Assembly (NCBI GenBank): GCA_914767715.1
Contig: OU612065.1
Span: forward strand, 28,768,001-28,832,000
Reading direction: 5' to 3'
Source of the DNA: Membranipora membranacea
Lineage: Eukaryota > Bryozoa > Gymnolaemata > Cheilostomatida > Membraniporidae
DNA: 64,000 bases
Every line of letters starts with the position of its first letter. The first letter of the stretch is position 1. Under the pieces are notes generated by a model. It was not told the DNA's origin. It saw nothing but the letters and a program-made list of their open reading frames with translations, and ran no database searches. A program made the position numbers and the translations under genes. Of the stretch, positions 26,010 to 37,700 are shown piece after piece.

Positions 26010-28346
26010 ATGAGGCCAATGAGGCCATCAACTGGTCAGAGTTTAAAAGAAATCCGATGGCTTTTAAATTTTTTCGCCTGCTGTTTGGCATGTCTTTTTA
26101 TGTCAAAATTGGCCCTCGTTAAAAATGTTGCTGACGCCAATCTAAGAGGGGCAGCCCCGAACGGTTTTCCGTTCCAAAGTCAGCATGAAATTCCACACGG
26201 TATAGAGTAGGTTAGAAGGCAATCTATTTTTTAATCTGGCCGTAAAAAACACCAAGGGTCCCCCCTTTGTTACTTTTTATAATTTTAAAGTCGCTCTCAT
26301 CTCTGTTCTATTTATCGTAGGATCTTCATATTCTGGAATTTGAATGAGGCCAATGAGGCCATCAAATGGTCAGAGTTTAAAAGAAATTTGATGGCTTTTT
26401 AATTTTTTCGCCTGCCGTTTGGCATGTTTTTTTATGTCAAAATTGGCCCTCGTTAAAAATGTTGCTGACGCCAATCTAAGAGGGGCAGCCCCGAACGGTT
26501 TTCCGTTCCAAAGTCAGCATGAAATTCCACACGGTATAGAGTAGGTTAGAAGGCAATCTATTTTTTAATCTGGCCGTAAAAAACACCAAGGGTCCCCCCT
26601 TTGTTACTTTTTATAATTTTAAAGTCGCTCTCATCTCTGTTCTATTTATCGTAGGATCTTCATATTCTGGAATTTGAATGAGGCCAATGAGGCCATCAAC
26701 TGGTCAGAGTTTAAAAGAAATTTGATGGCTTTTTAATTTTTTCGCCTGCCGTTTGGCATGTTTTTTTATGTCAAAATTGGCCCTCGTTAAAAATGTTGCT
26801 GACGCCAATCTAAGAGGGGCAGCCCCGAACGGTTTTCCGTTCCAAAGTCAGCATGAAATTCCACACGGTATAGAGTAGGTTAGAAGGCAATCTATTTTTT
26901 AATCTGGCCGTAAAAAACACCAAGGGTCCCCCCTTTGTTACTTTTCATAATTTTAAAGTCGCTCTCATCTCTGTTCTATTTATCGTAGGATCTTCATATT
27001 CTGGAATTTGAATGAGGCCAATGAAGCCATCAACTGGTCAGAGTTTAAAAGAAATCCGATGGCTTTTTAATTTTTTCGCCTGCCGTTTGGCATGTTTTTT
27101 TATGTCAAAATTGGCCCTCGTTAAAAATGTTGCTGACGCCAATCTAAGAGGGGCAGCCCCGAACGGTTTTCCGTTCCAAAGTCAGCATGAAATTCCACAC
27201 GGTATAGAGTAGGTTAGAAGGCAATCTATTTTTTAATCTGGCCGTAAAAAACACCAAGGGTCCCCCCTTTGTTACTTTTCATAATTTTAAAGTCGCTCTC
27301 ATCTCTGTTCTATTTATCGTAGGATCTTCATATTCTGGAATTTGAATGAGGCCAATGAGGCCATCAACTGGTCAGAGTTTAAAAGAAATCCGATGGCTTT
27401 TAAATTTTTTCGCCTGCTGTTTGGCATGTCTTTTTATGTCAAAATTGGCCCTCGTTAAAAATGTTGCTGACGCCAATCTAAGAGGGGCAGCCCCGAACGG
27501 TTTTCCGTTCCAAAGTCAGCATGAAATTCCACACGGTATAGAGTAGGTTAGAAGGCAATCTATTTTTTAATCTGGCCGTAAAAAACACCAAGGGTCCCCC
27601 CTTTGTTACTTTTTATAATTTTAAAGTCGCTCTCATCTCTGTTCTATTTATCGTAGGATCTTCATATTCTGGAATTTGAATGAGGCCAATGAGGCCATCA
27701 AATGGTCAGAGTTTAAAAGAAATTTGATGGCTTTTTAATTTTTTCGCCTGCCGTTTGGCATGTTTTTTTATGTCAAAATTGGCCCTCGTTAAAAATGTTG
27801 CTGACGCCAATCTAAGAGGGGCAGCCCCGAACGGTTTTCCGTTCCAAAGTCAGCATGAAATTCCACACGGTATAGAGTAGGTTAGAAGGCAATCTATTTT
27901 TTAATCTGGCCGTAAAAAACACCAAGGGTCCCCCCTTTGTTACTTTTTATAATTTTAAAGTCGCTCTCATCTCTGTTCTATTTATCGTAGGATCTTCATA
28001 TTCTGGAATTTGAATGAGGCCAATGAGGCCATCAACTGGTCAGAGTTTAAAAGAAATTTGATGGCTTTTTAATTTTTTCGCCTGCCGTTTGGCATGTTTT
28101 TTTATGTCAAAATTGGCCCTCGTTAAAAATGTTGCTGACGCCAATCTAAGAGGGGCAGCCCCGAACGGTTTTCCGTTCCAAAGTCAGCATGAAATTCCAC
28201 ACGGTATAGAGTAGGTTAGAAGGCAATCTATTTTTTAATCTGGCCGTAAAAAACACCAAGGGTCCCCCTTTGTTACTTTTCATAATTTTAAAGTCGCTCT
28301 CATCTCTGTTCTATTTATCGTAGGATCTTCATATTCTGGAATTTGA
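25676..28346 (+). repeat. 4-monomer tandem duplication (25676-27011 and 27012-28346)
   Basis: Units 25676 and 27012 share ATGAAGCCA. Units 26010 and 27346 share CTTTTAAATTTT with GCTGTTTGG and ATGTCTTTTT. Units 26344 and 27680 share ATCAAATGG with AAATTTGATGG. Units 26678 and 28014 share AAATTTGATGG with TTTCATAA. All pairs are 1,336 bp apart. The only difference I noticed is the loss of one C near 28266 in the second copy, so this is a very recent event. Confidence 0.9.
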
Positions 28347-30351
28347 ATGAGGCCAATGAGGCCATCAACTGGTCAGAGTTTAAAAGAAATCCGATGGCTT
28401 TTTAATTTTTTCGCCTGCCGTTTGGCATGTTTTTTTATGTCAAAATTGGCCCTCGTTAAAAATGTTGCTGACGCCAATCTAAGAGGGGCAGCCCCGAACG
28501 GTTTTCCGTTCCAAAGTCAGCATGAAATTCCACACGGTATAGAGTAGGTTAGAAGGCAATCTATTTTTTAATCTGGCCGTAAAAAACACCAAGGGTCCCC
28601 CCTTTGTTACTTTTCATAATTTTAAAGTCGCTCTCATCTCTGTTCTATTTATCGTAGGATCTTCATATTCTGGAATTTGAATGAGGCCAATGAGGCCATC
28701 AACTGGTCAGAGTTTAAAAGAAATCCGATGGCTTTTTAATTTTTTCGCCTGCTGTTTGGCATGTCTTTTTATGTCAAAATTGGCCCTCGTTAAAAATGTT
28801 GCTGACGCCAATCTAAGAGGGGCAGCCCCGAACGGTTTTCCGTTCCAAAGTCAGCATGAAATTCCACACGGTATAGAGTAGGTTAGAAGGCAATCTATTT
28901 TTTAATCTGGCCGTAAAAAACACCAAGGGTCCCCCCTTTGTAACTTTTTATAATTTTAAAGTCGCTCTCATCTCTGTTCTATTTATCATAGGATCTTCAT
29001 ATTCTGGAATTTGAATGAGGCCAATGAGGCCATCAACTGGTCAGAGTTTGAAAGAAATCCGATGGCTTTTTAATTTTTTCGCCTGCCGTTTGGCATGTTT
29101 TTTTATGTCAAAATTGGCCCTCGTTAAAAATGTTGCTGACGCCAATCTAAGAGGGGCAGCCCCGAACGGTTTTCCGTTCCAAAGTCAGCATGAAATTCCA
29201 CACGGGATAGAGTAGGTTAGAAGGCAATCTAATTTTTAATCTGGCCGTAAAAAACACCAAGGGTCCCCCCCTTTGTTACTTTTTATAATTTTAAAGTCGC
29301 TCTCATCTCTGTTCTATTTATCGTAGGATCTTCATATTCTGGAATTTGAATGAGGCCAATGAGGCCATCAACTGGTTAGAGTTTAAAAGAAATCCGATGG
29401 CTTTTTAATTTTTTCGCCTGCCGTTTGGCATGTTTTTTTATGTCAAAATTGGCCCTCGTTAAAAATGTTGCTGACGCCAATCTAAGAGGGGCAGCCCCGA
29501 ACGGTTTTCCGTTCCAAAGTCAGCATGAAATTCCACACGGTATAGAGTAGGTTAGAAGGCAATCTATTTTTTAATCTGGCCGTAAAAAACACCAAGGGTC
29601 CCCCCTTTGTTACTTTTTATAATTTTAAAGTCGCTCTCATCTCTGTTCTATTTATCGTAGGATCTTCATATTCTGGAATTTGAATGAGGCCAATGAGGCC
29701 ATCAACTGGTCAGAGTTTAAAAGAAATCCGATGGCTTTTTAATTCTTTCGCCTGCCGTTTGGCATGTTTTTTTATGTCAAAATTGGCCCTCGTTAAAAAT
29801 GTTGCTGACGCCAATCTAAGAGGGGCAGCCCCGAACGGTTTTCCGTTCCAAAGTCAGCATGAAATTCCACACGGTATAGAGTAGGTTAGAAGGCAATCTA
29901 TTTTTTAATCTGGCCGTAAAAAACACCAAGGGTCCCCCCTTTGTTACTTTTTATAATTTTAAAGTCGCTCTCATCTCTGTTCTATTTATCGTAGGATCTT
30001 CATATTCTGGAATTTGAATGAGGCCAATGAGGCCATCAACTGGTCAGAGTTTAAAAGAAATCCGATGGCTTTTTAATTTTTTCGCCTGCCGTTTGGCATG
30101 TTTTTTTATGTCAAAATTGGCCCTCGTTAAAAATGTTGCTGACGCCAATCTAAGAGGGGCAGCCCCGAACGGTTTTCCGTTCCAAAGTCAGCATGAAATT
30201 CCACACGGTATAGAGTAGGTTAGAAGGCAATCTATTTTTTAATCTGGCCGTAAAAAACACCAAGGGTCCCCCCTTTGTTACTTTTTATAATTTTAAAGTC
30301 GCTCTCATCTCTGTTCTATTTATCGTAGGATCTTCATATTCTGGAATTTGA
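28347..30351 (+). repeat. Transitional monomers, including one hybrid unit
   Basis: Six units link the duplicated region on the left to the blocks on the right. Unit 28681 joins the left half of a 16991-type unit (GCTGTTTGG, ATGTCTTTTT) to the right half of a 17994-type unit (TTTGTAAC, ATCATAGG). Unit 29015 has GTTTGAAAG, CGGGATAG, ATCTAATTTTT and an extra C. Unit 29350 has GGTTAGAG, an in-frame stop. From 29015 rightward the TTTCATAA variant is almost absent. Confidence 0.7.
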
Positions 30352-32356
30352 ATGAGGCCAATGAGGCCATCAACTGGTCAGAGTTTAAAAGAAATCCGAT
30401 GGCTTTTTAATTTTTTCGCCTGCCGTTTGGCATGTATTTTTATGTCAAAATTGGCCCTCGTCAAAAATGTTGCTGACGCCAATCTAAGAGGGGCAGCCCC
30501 GAACGGTTTTCCGTTCCAAAGTCAGCATGAAATTCCACACGGTATAGAGTAGCTTAGAAGGCAATCTATTTTTTAATCTGGCCGTAAAAAACACCAAGGG
30601 TCCCCCCTTTGTTACTTTTTATAATTTTAAAGTCGCTCTCATCTCTGTTCTATTTATCGTAGGATCTTCATATTCTGGAATTTGAATGAGGCCAATGAGG
30701 TCATCAACTGGTCAGAGTTTAAAAGAAATCCGATGGCTTTTTAATTTTTTCGCCTGCCGTTTGGCATGTTTTTTTATGTCAAAATTGGCCCTCGTTAAAA
30801 ATGTTGCTGACGCCAATCTAAGAGGGGCAGCCCCGAACGGTTTTCCGTTCCAAAGTCAGCATGAAATTCCACACGGTATAGAGTAGGTTAGAAGGCAATC
30901 TATTTTTTAATCTGGCCGTAAAAAACACCAAGGGTCCCCCCTTTGTTACTTTTTATAATTTTAAAGTCGCTCTCATCTCTGTTCTATTTATCGTAGGATA
31001 TTCATATTCTGGAATTTGAATGAGGCCAATGAGGCCATCAACTGGTCAGAGTTTAAAAGAAATCCGATGGCTTTTTAATTTTTTCGCCTGCCGTTTGGCA
31101 TGTTTTTTTATGTCAAAATTGGCCCTCGTTAAAAATGTTGCTGACGCCAATCTAAGAGGGGCAGCCCCGAACGGTTTTTCCGTTCCAAAGTCAGCATGAA
31201 ATTCCACACGGTATAGAGTAGGTTAGAAGGCAATCTATTTTTTAATCTGGCCGTAAAAAACACCAAGGGTCCCCCCTTTGTTACTTTTTATAATTTTAAA
31301 GTCGCTTTCATCTCTGTTCTATTTATCGTAGGATCTTCATATTCTGGAATTTGAATGAGGCCAATGAGGCCATCAACTGGTCAGAGTTTAAAAGAAATCC
31401 GATGGATTTTTAATTTTTTCGCCTGCTGTTTGGCATGTCTTTTTATGTCAAAATTGGCCCTCGTTAAAAATGTTGCTGACGCCAATCTAAGAGGGGCAGC
31501 CCCGAACGGTTTTCCGTTCCAAAGTCAGCATGAAATTCCACACGGTATAGAGTAGGTTAGAAGGCAATTTATTTTTTAATCTGGCCGTAAAAAACACCAA
31601 GGGTCCCCCCTTTGTTACTTTTTATAATTTTAAAGTCGCTCTCATCTCTGTTCTATTTATCGTAGGATCTTCATATTCTGGAATTTGAACGAGGCCAATG
31701 AGGCCATCAACTGGTCAGAGTTTAAAAGAAATCAGATGGCTTTTTAATTTTTTCGCCTGCCGTTTGGCATGTTTTTTTATGTCAAAATTGGCCCTCGTTA
31801 AAAATGTTGCTGACGCCAATCTAAGAGGGGCAGCCCGGAACGGTTTTCCGTTCCAAAGTCAGCATGAAATTCCACACGGTATAGAGTAGGTTAGAAGGCA
31901 ATCTATTTTTTAATCTGGCCGTAAAAAACACCAAGGGTCCCCCCTTTGTAACTTTTTATAATTTTAAAGTCGCTCTCATCTCTGTTCTATTTATCATAGG
32001 ATCTTCATATTCTGGAATTTGAATGAGGCCAATGAGGCCATCAACTGGTCAGAGTTTAAAAGAAATCCGATGGCTTTTTAATTTTTTCGCCTGCCGTTTG
32101 GCATGTTTTTTTATGTCAAAATTGGCCCTCGTTAAAAATGTTGCTGACGCCAATCTAAGAGGGGCAGCCCCGAACGGTTTTCCGTTCCAAAGTCAGCATG
32201 AAATTCCACACGGTATAGAGTAGGTTAGAAGGCAATCTATTTTTTAATCTGGCCGTAAAAAACACCAAGGGTCCCCCCTTTGTTACTTTTTATAATTTTA
32301 AAGTCGCTCTCATCTCTGTTCTATTTATCGTAGGATCTTCATATTCTGGAATTTGA
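30352..32356 (+). repeat. Segment copied about 7.35-7.68 kb to the right (left copy)
   Basis: Ordered markers recur at 37701-40038: ATGTATTTTT with CGTCAAAAAT and GTAGCTTAG (30352 and 37701), GGTCATC with GGATATTC (30686 and 38369), GCTTTCATC (31020 and 38703), GATGGATTTT with GCTGTTTGG (31355 and 39037) and the GCCCGGAAC unit (31689 and 39371). The right copy has one extra plain unit (38035), which shifts the offset from 7,349 to about 7,683 bp. Confidence 0.85.
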
Positions 32357-35300
32357 ATGAGGCCAATGAGGCCATCAACTGGTCAGAGTTTAAAAGAAAT
32401 CCGATGGCTTTTTAATTTTTTCGCCTGCCGTTTGGCATGTTTTTTTATGTCAAAATTGGCCCTCGTTAAAAATGTTGCTGACGCCAATCTAAGAGGGGCA
32501 GCCCCGAACGGTTTTCCGTTCCAAAGTCAGCATGAAATTCCACACGGTATAGAGTAGGTTAGAAGGCAATCTATTCTTTAATCTGGCCGTAAAAAACACC
32601 AAGGGTCCCCCCTTTGTTACTTTTTATAATTTTAAAGTCGCTCTCATCTCTGTTCTATTTATCGTAGGATCTTCATATTCTGGAATTTGAATGAGGCCAA
32701 TGAGGCCATCAACTGGTCAGAGTTTAAAAGAAATCCGATGGCTTTTTAATTTTTTCGCCTGCCGTTTGGCATGTTTTTTTATGTCAAAATTGGCCCTCGT
32801 TAAAAATGTTGCTGACGCCAATCTAAGAGGGGCAGCCCCGAACGGTTTTCCGTTCCAAAGTCAGCATGAAATTCCACACGGTATAGAGTAGGTTAGAAGG
32901 CAATCTATTTTTTAATCTGGCCGTAAAAAACACCAAGGGTCCCCCCTTTGTTACTTTTTATAATTTTAAAGTCGCTCTCATCTCTGTTCTATTTATCGTA
33001 GGATCTTCATATTCTGGAATTTGAATGAGGCCAATGAGGCCATCAACTGGTCAGAGTTTAAAAGAAATCCGATGGCTTTTTAATTCTTTCGCCTGCCGTT
33101 TGGCATGTTTTTTTATGTCAAAATTGGCCCTCGTTAAAAATGTTGCTGACGCCAATCTAAGAGGGGCAGCCCCGAACGGTTTTCCGTTCCAAAGTCAGCA
33201 TGAAATTCCACACGGTATAGAGTAGGTTAGAAGGCAATCTATTTTTTAATCTGGCCGTAAAAAACACCAAGGGTCCCCCCTTTGTTACTTTTTATAATTT
33301 TAAAGTCGCTCTCATCTCTGTTCTATTTATCGTAGGATCTTCATATTCTGGAATTTGAATGAGGCCAATGAGGCCATCAACTGGTCAGAGTTTAAAAGAA
33401 ATCCGATGGCTTTTTAATTTTTTCGCCTGCCGTTTGGCATGTTTTTTTATGTCAAAATTGGCCCTCGTTAAAAATGTTGCTGACGCCAATCTAAGAGGGG
33501 CAGCCCCGAACGGTTTTCCGTTCCAAAGTCAGCATGAAATTCCACACGGTATAGAGTAGGTTAGAAGGCAATCTATTTTTTAATCTGGCCGTAAAAAACA
33601 CCAAGGGTCCCCCCTTTGTTACTTTTTATAATTTTAAAGTCGCTCTCATCTCTGTTCTATTTATCGTAGGATCTTCATATTCTGGAATTTGAATGAGGCC
33701 AATGAGGCCATCAACTGGTCAGAGTTTAAAAGAAATCCGATGGCTTTTTAATTTTTTCGCCTGCCGTTTGGCATGTTTTTTTATGTCAAAATTGGCCCTC
33801 GTTAAAAATGTTGCTGACGCCAATCTAAGAGGGGCAGCCCCGAACGGTTTTCCGTTCCAAAGTCAGCATGAAATTCCACACGGTATAGAGTAGGTTAGAA
33901 GGCAATTTATTTTTTAATCTGGCCGTAAAAAACACCAAGGGTCCCCCCTTTGTTACTTTTTATAATTTTAAAGTCGCTCTCATCTCTGTTCTATTTATCG
34001 TAGGATCTTCATATTCTGGAATTTGAACGAGGCCAATGAGGCCATCAACTGGTCAGAGTTTAAAAGAAATCAGATGGCTTTTTAATTTTTTCGCCTGCCG
34101 TTTGGCATGTTTTTTTATGTCAAAATTGGCCCTCGTTAAAAATGTTGCTGACGCCAATCTAAGAGGGGCAGCCCGGAACGGTTTTCCGTTCCAAAGTCAG
34201 CATGAAATTCCACACGGTATAGAGTAGGTTAGAAGGCAATCTATTTTTTAATCTGGCCGTAAAAAACACCAAGGGTCCCCCCTTTGTAACTTTTTATAAT
34301 TTTAAAGTCGCTCTCATCTCTGTTCTATTTATCATAGGATCTTCATATTCTGGAATTTGAATGAGGCCAATGAGGCCATCAACTGGTCAGAGTTTAAAAG
34401 AAATCCGATGGCTTTTTAATTTTTTCGCCTGCCGTTTGGCATGTTTTTTTATGTCAAAATTGGCCCTCGTTAAAAATGTTGCTGACGCCAATCTAAGAGG
34501 GGCAGCCCCGAACGGTTTTCCGTTCCAAAGTCAGCATGAAATTCCACACGGTATAGAGTAGGTTAGAAGGCAATCTATTTTTTAATCTGGCCGTAAAAAA
34601 CACCAAGGGTCCCCCCTTTGTTACTTTTTATAATTTTAAAGTCGCTCTCATCTCTGTTCTATTTATCGTAGGATCTTCATATTCTGGAATTTGAATGAGG
34701 CCAATGAGGCCATCAACTGGTCAGAGTTTAAAAGAAATCCGATGGCTTTTTAATTTTTTCGCCTGCCGTTTGGCATGTTTTTTTATGTCAAAATTGGCCC
34801 TCGTTAAAAATGTTGCTGACGCCAATCTAAGAGGGGCAGCCCCGAACGGTTTTCCGTTCCAAAGTCAGCATGAAATTCCACACGGTATAGAGTAGGTTAG
34901 AAGGCAATCTATTCTTTAATCTGGCCGTAAAAAACACCAAGGGTCCCCCCTTTGTTACTTTTTATAATTTTAAAGTCGCTCTCATCTCTGTTCTATTTAT
35001 CGTAGGATCTTCATATTCTGGAATTTGAATGAGGCCAATGAGGCCATCAACTGGTCAGAGTTTAAAAGAAATCCGATGGCTTTTTAATTTTTTCGCCTGC
35101 CGTTTGGCATGTTTTTTTATGTCAAAATTGGCCCTCGTTAAAAATGTTGCTGACGCCAATCTAAGAGGGGCAGCCCCGAACGGTTTTCCGTTCCAAAGTC
35201 AGCATGAAATTCCACACGGTATAGAGTAGGTTAGAAGGCAATCTATTTTTTAATCTGGCCGTAAAAAACACCAAGGGTCCCCCCTTTGTTACTTTTTATA

Positions 35301-36030
35301 ATTTTAAAGTCGCTCTCATCTCTGTTCTATTTATCGTAGGATCTTCATATTCTGGAATTTGAATGAGGCCAATGAGGCCATCAACTGGTCAGAGTTTAAA
35401 AGAAATCCGATGGCTTTTTAATTCTTTCGCCTGCCGTTTGGCATGTTTTTTTATGTCAAAATTGGCCCTCGTTAAAAATGTTGCTGACGCCAATCTAAGA
35501 GGGGCAGCCCCGAACGGTTTTCCGTTCCAAAGTCAGCATGAAATTCCACACGGTATAGAGTAGGTTAGAAGGCAATCTATTTTTTAATCTGGCCGTAAAA
35601 AACACCAAGGGTCCCCCCTTTGTTACTTTTTATAATTTTAAAGTCGCTCTCATCTCTGTTCTATTTATCGTAGGATCTTCATATTCTGGAATTTGAATGA
35701 GGCCAATGAGGCCATCAACTGGTCAGAGTTTAAAAGAAATCCGATGGCTTTTTAATTTTTTCGCCTGCCGTTTGGCATGTTTTTTTATGTCAAAATTGGC
35801 CCTCGTTAAAAATGTTGCTGACGCCAATCTAAGAGGGGCAGCCCCGAACGGTTTTCCGTTCCAAAGTCAGCATGAAATTCCACACGGTATAGAGTAGGTT
35901 AGAAGGCAATCTATTTTTTAATCTGGCCGTAAAAAACACCAAGGGTCCCCCCTTTGTTACTTTTTATAATTTTAAAGTCGCTCTCATCTCTGTTCTATTT
36001 ATCGTAGGATCTTCATATTCTGGAATTTGA
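31355..36030 (+). repeat. 7-monomer tandem duplication (31355-33692 and 33693-36030)
   Basis: The pairs 31689/34027 (ACGAGG, AATCAGATGG, GCCCGGAAC, TTTGTAAC, ATCATAGG), 32357/34695 (CTATTCTTTAAT) and 33025/35363 (AATTCTTTCG) are each 2,338 bp apart, exactly seven units. The flanking AATTTATTTT half-units in 31355 and 33693 place the breakpoints inside those units, because the left halves of the two units differ. Confidence 0.9.
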
Positions 36031-37700
36031 ATGAGGCCAATGAGGCCATCAACTGGTCAGAGTTTAAAAGAAATCCGATGGCTTTTTAATTTTTTCGCCT
36101 GCCGTTTGGCATGTTTTTTTATGTCAAAATTGGCCCTCGTTAAAAATGTTGCTGACGCCAATCTAAGAGGGGCAGCCCCGAACGGTTTTCCGTTCGAAAG
36201 TCAGCATGAAATTCCACACGGTATAGAGTAGGTTAGAAGGCAATCTATTTTTTAATCTGGCCGTAAAAAACACCAAGGGTCCCCCCTTTGTTACTTTTTA
36301 TAATTTTAAAGTCGCTCTCATCTCTGTTCTATTTATCGTAGGATCTTCATATTCTGGAATTTGAATGAGGCCAATGAGGCCATCAACTGGTCAGAGTTTA
36401 AAAGAAATCCGATGGCTTTTTAATTTTTTCGCCTGCCGTTTGGCATGTTTTTTTATGTCAAAATTGGCCCTCGTTAAAAATGTTGCTGACGCCAATCTAA
36501 GAGGGGCAGCCCCGAACGGTTTTCCCTTCCAAAGTCAGCATGAAATTCCACACGGTATAGAGTAGGTTAGAAGGCAATCAATTTTTTAATCTGGCCGTAA
36601 AAAACACCAAGGGTCCCCCCGTTGTTACTTTTTATAATTTTAAAGTCGCTCTCATCTCTGTTCTATTTATCGTAGGATCTTCATATTCTGGAATTTGAAT
36701 GAGGCCAATGAGGACATCAACTGGTCAGAGTTTAAAAGAAATCCGATGGCTTTTTAATTTTTTCGCCTGCCGTTTGGCATGTTTTTTTATGTCAAAATTG
36801 GCCCTGGTTAAAAATGTTGCTGACGCCAATCTAAGAGGGGCAGCCCCGAACGGTTTTCCGTTCCAAAGTCAGCATGAAATTCCACACGGTATAGAGTAGG
36901 TTAGAAGGCAATCTATTTTTTAATCTGGCCGTAAAAAACACCAAGGGTCCCCCCTTTGTTACTTTTTATAATTTTAAAGTCGCTCTCATCTCTGTTCTAT
37001 TTATCGTAGGATCTTCATATTCTTGAATTTGAATGAGGCCAATGAGGCCATCAACTGGTCAGAGTTTAAAAGAAATCCGATGGCTTTTTAATTTTTTCGC
37101 CTGCCGTTTGGCATGTTTTTTTATGTCAAAATTGGCCCTCGTTAAAAATGTTGCTGACGCCAATCTAAGAGGGGCAGCCCCGAACGGTTTTCCGTTCCAA
37201 AGTCAGCATGAAATTCCACACGGTATAGAGTAGGTTAGAAGGCAATCTATTTTTTAATCTTGCCGTAAAAAACACCAAGGGTCCCCCCTTTGTTACTTTT
37301 TATAATTTTAAAGTCGCTCTCATCTCTGTTCTATTTATCGTAAGATCTTCATATTCTGGAATTTGAATGAGGCCAATGAGGCAATCAACTGGTCAGAGTT
37401 TAAAAGAAATCCGATGGCTTTTTAATTTTTTCGCCTGCCGTTTGGCATGTTTTTTTATGTCAAAATTGGCCCTCGTTAAAAATGTTGCTGACGCCAATCT
37501 AAGAGGGGCAGCCCCGAACGGTTTTCCGTTCCAAAGTCAGCATGAAATTCCACACGGTATAGAGTAGGTTAGAAGGCAATCTATTTTTTAATCTGGCCGT
37601 AAAAAACACCAAGGGTCCCCCCTTTGTTACTTTTTATAATTTTAAAGTCGCTCTCATCTCTGTTCTATTTATCGTAGGATCTTCATATTCTGGAATTTGA
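36031..37700 (+). repeat. Five monomers with private variants
   Basis: These units carry isolated changes: TTCGAAAG (36031), TTCCCTTCC with GCAATCAATTT and CCCGTTG (36365), GAGGACATC with CCCTGGTTA (36699), TCTTGAATT just before 37033, CTTGCCGTAAAA and TAAGATC (37033), and GAGGCAATC (37367). The 36365 pair of variants TTCCCTTCC and ATCAATTT returns in unit 42711, 19 units to the right, which marks another shared origin. Confidence 0.65.
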
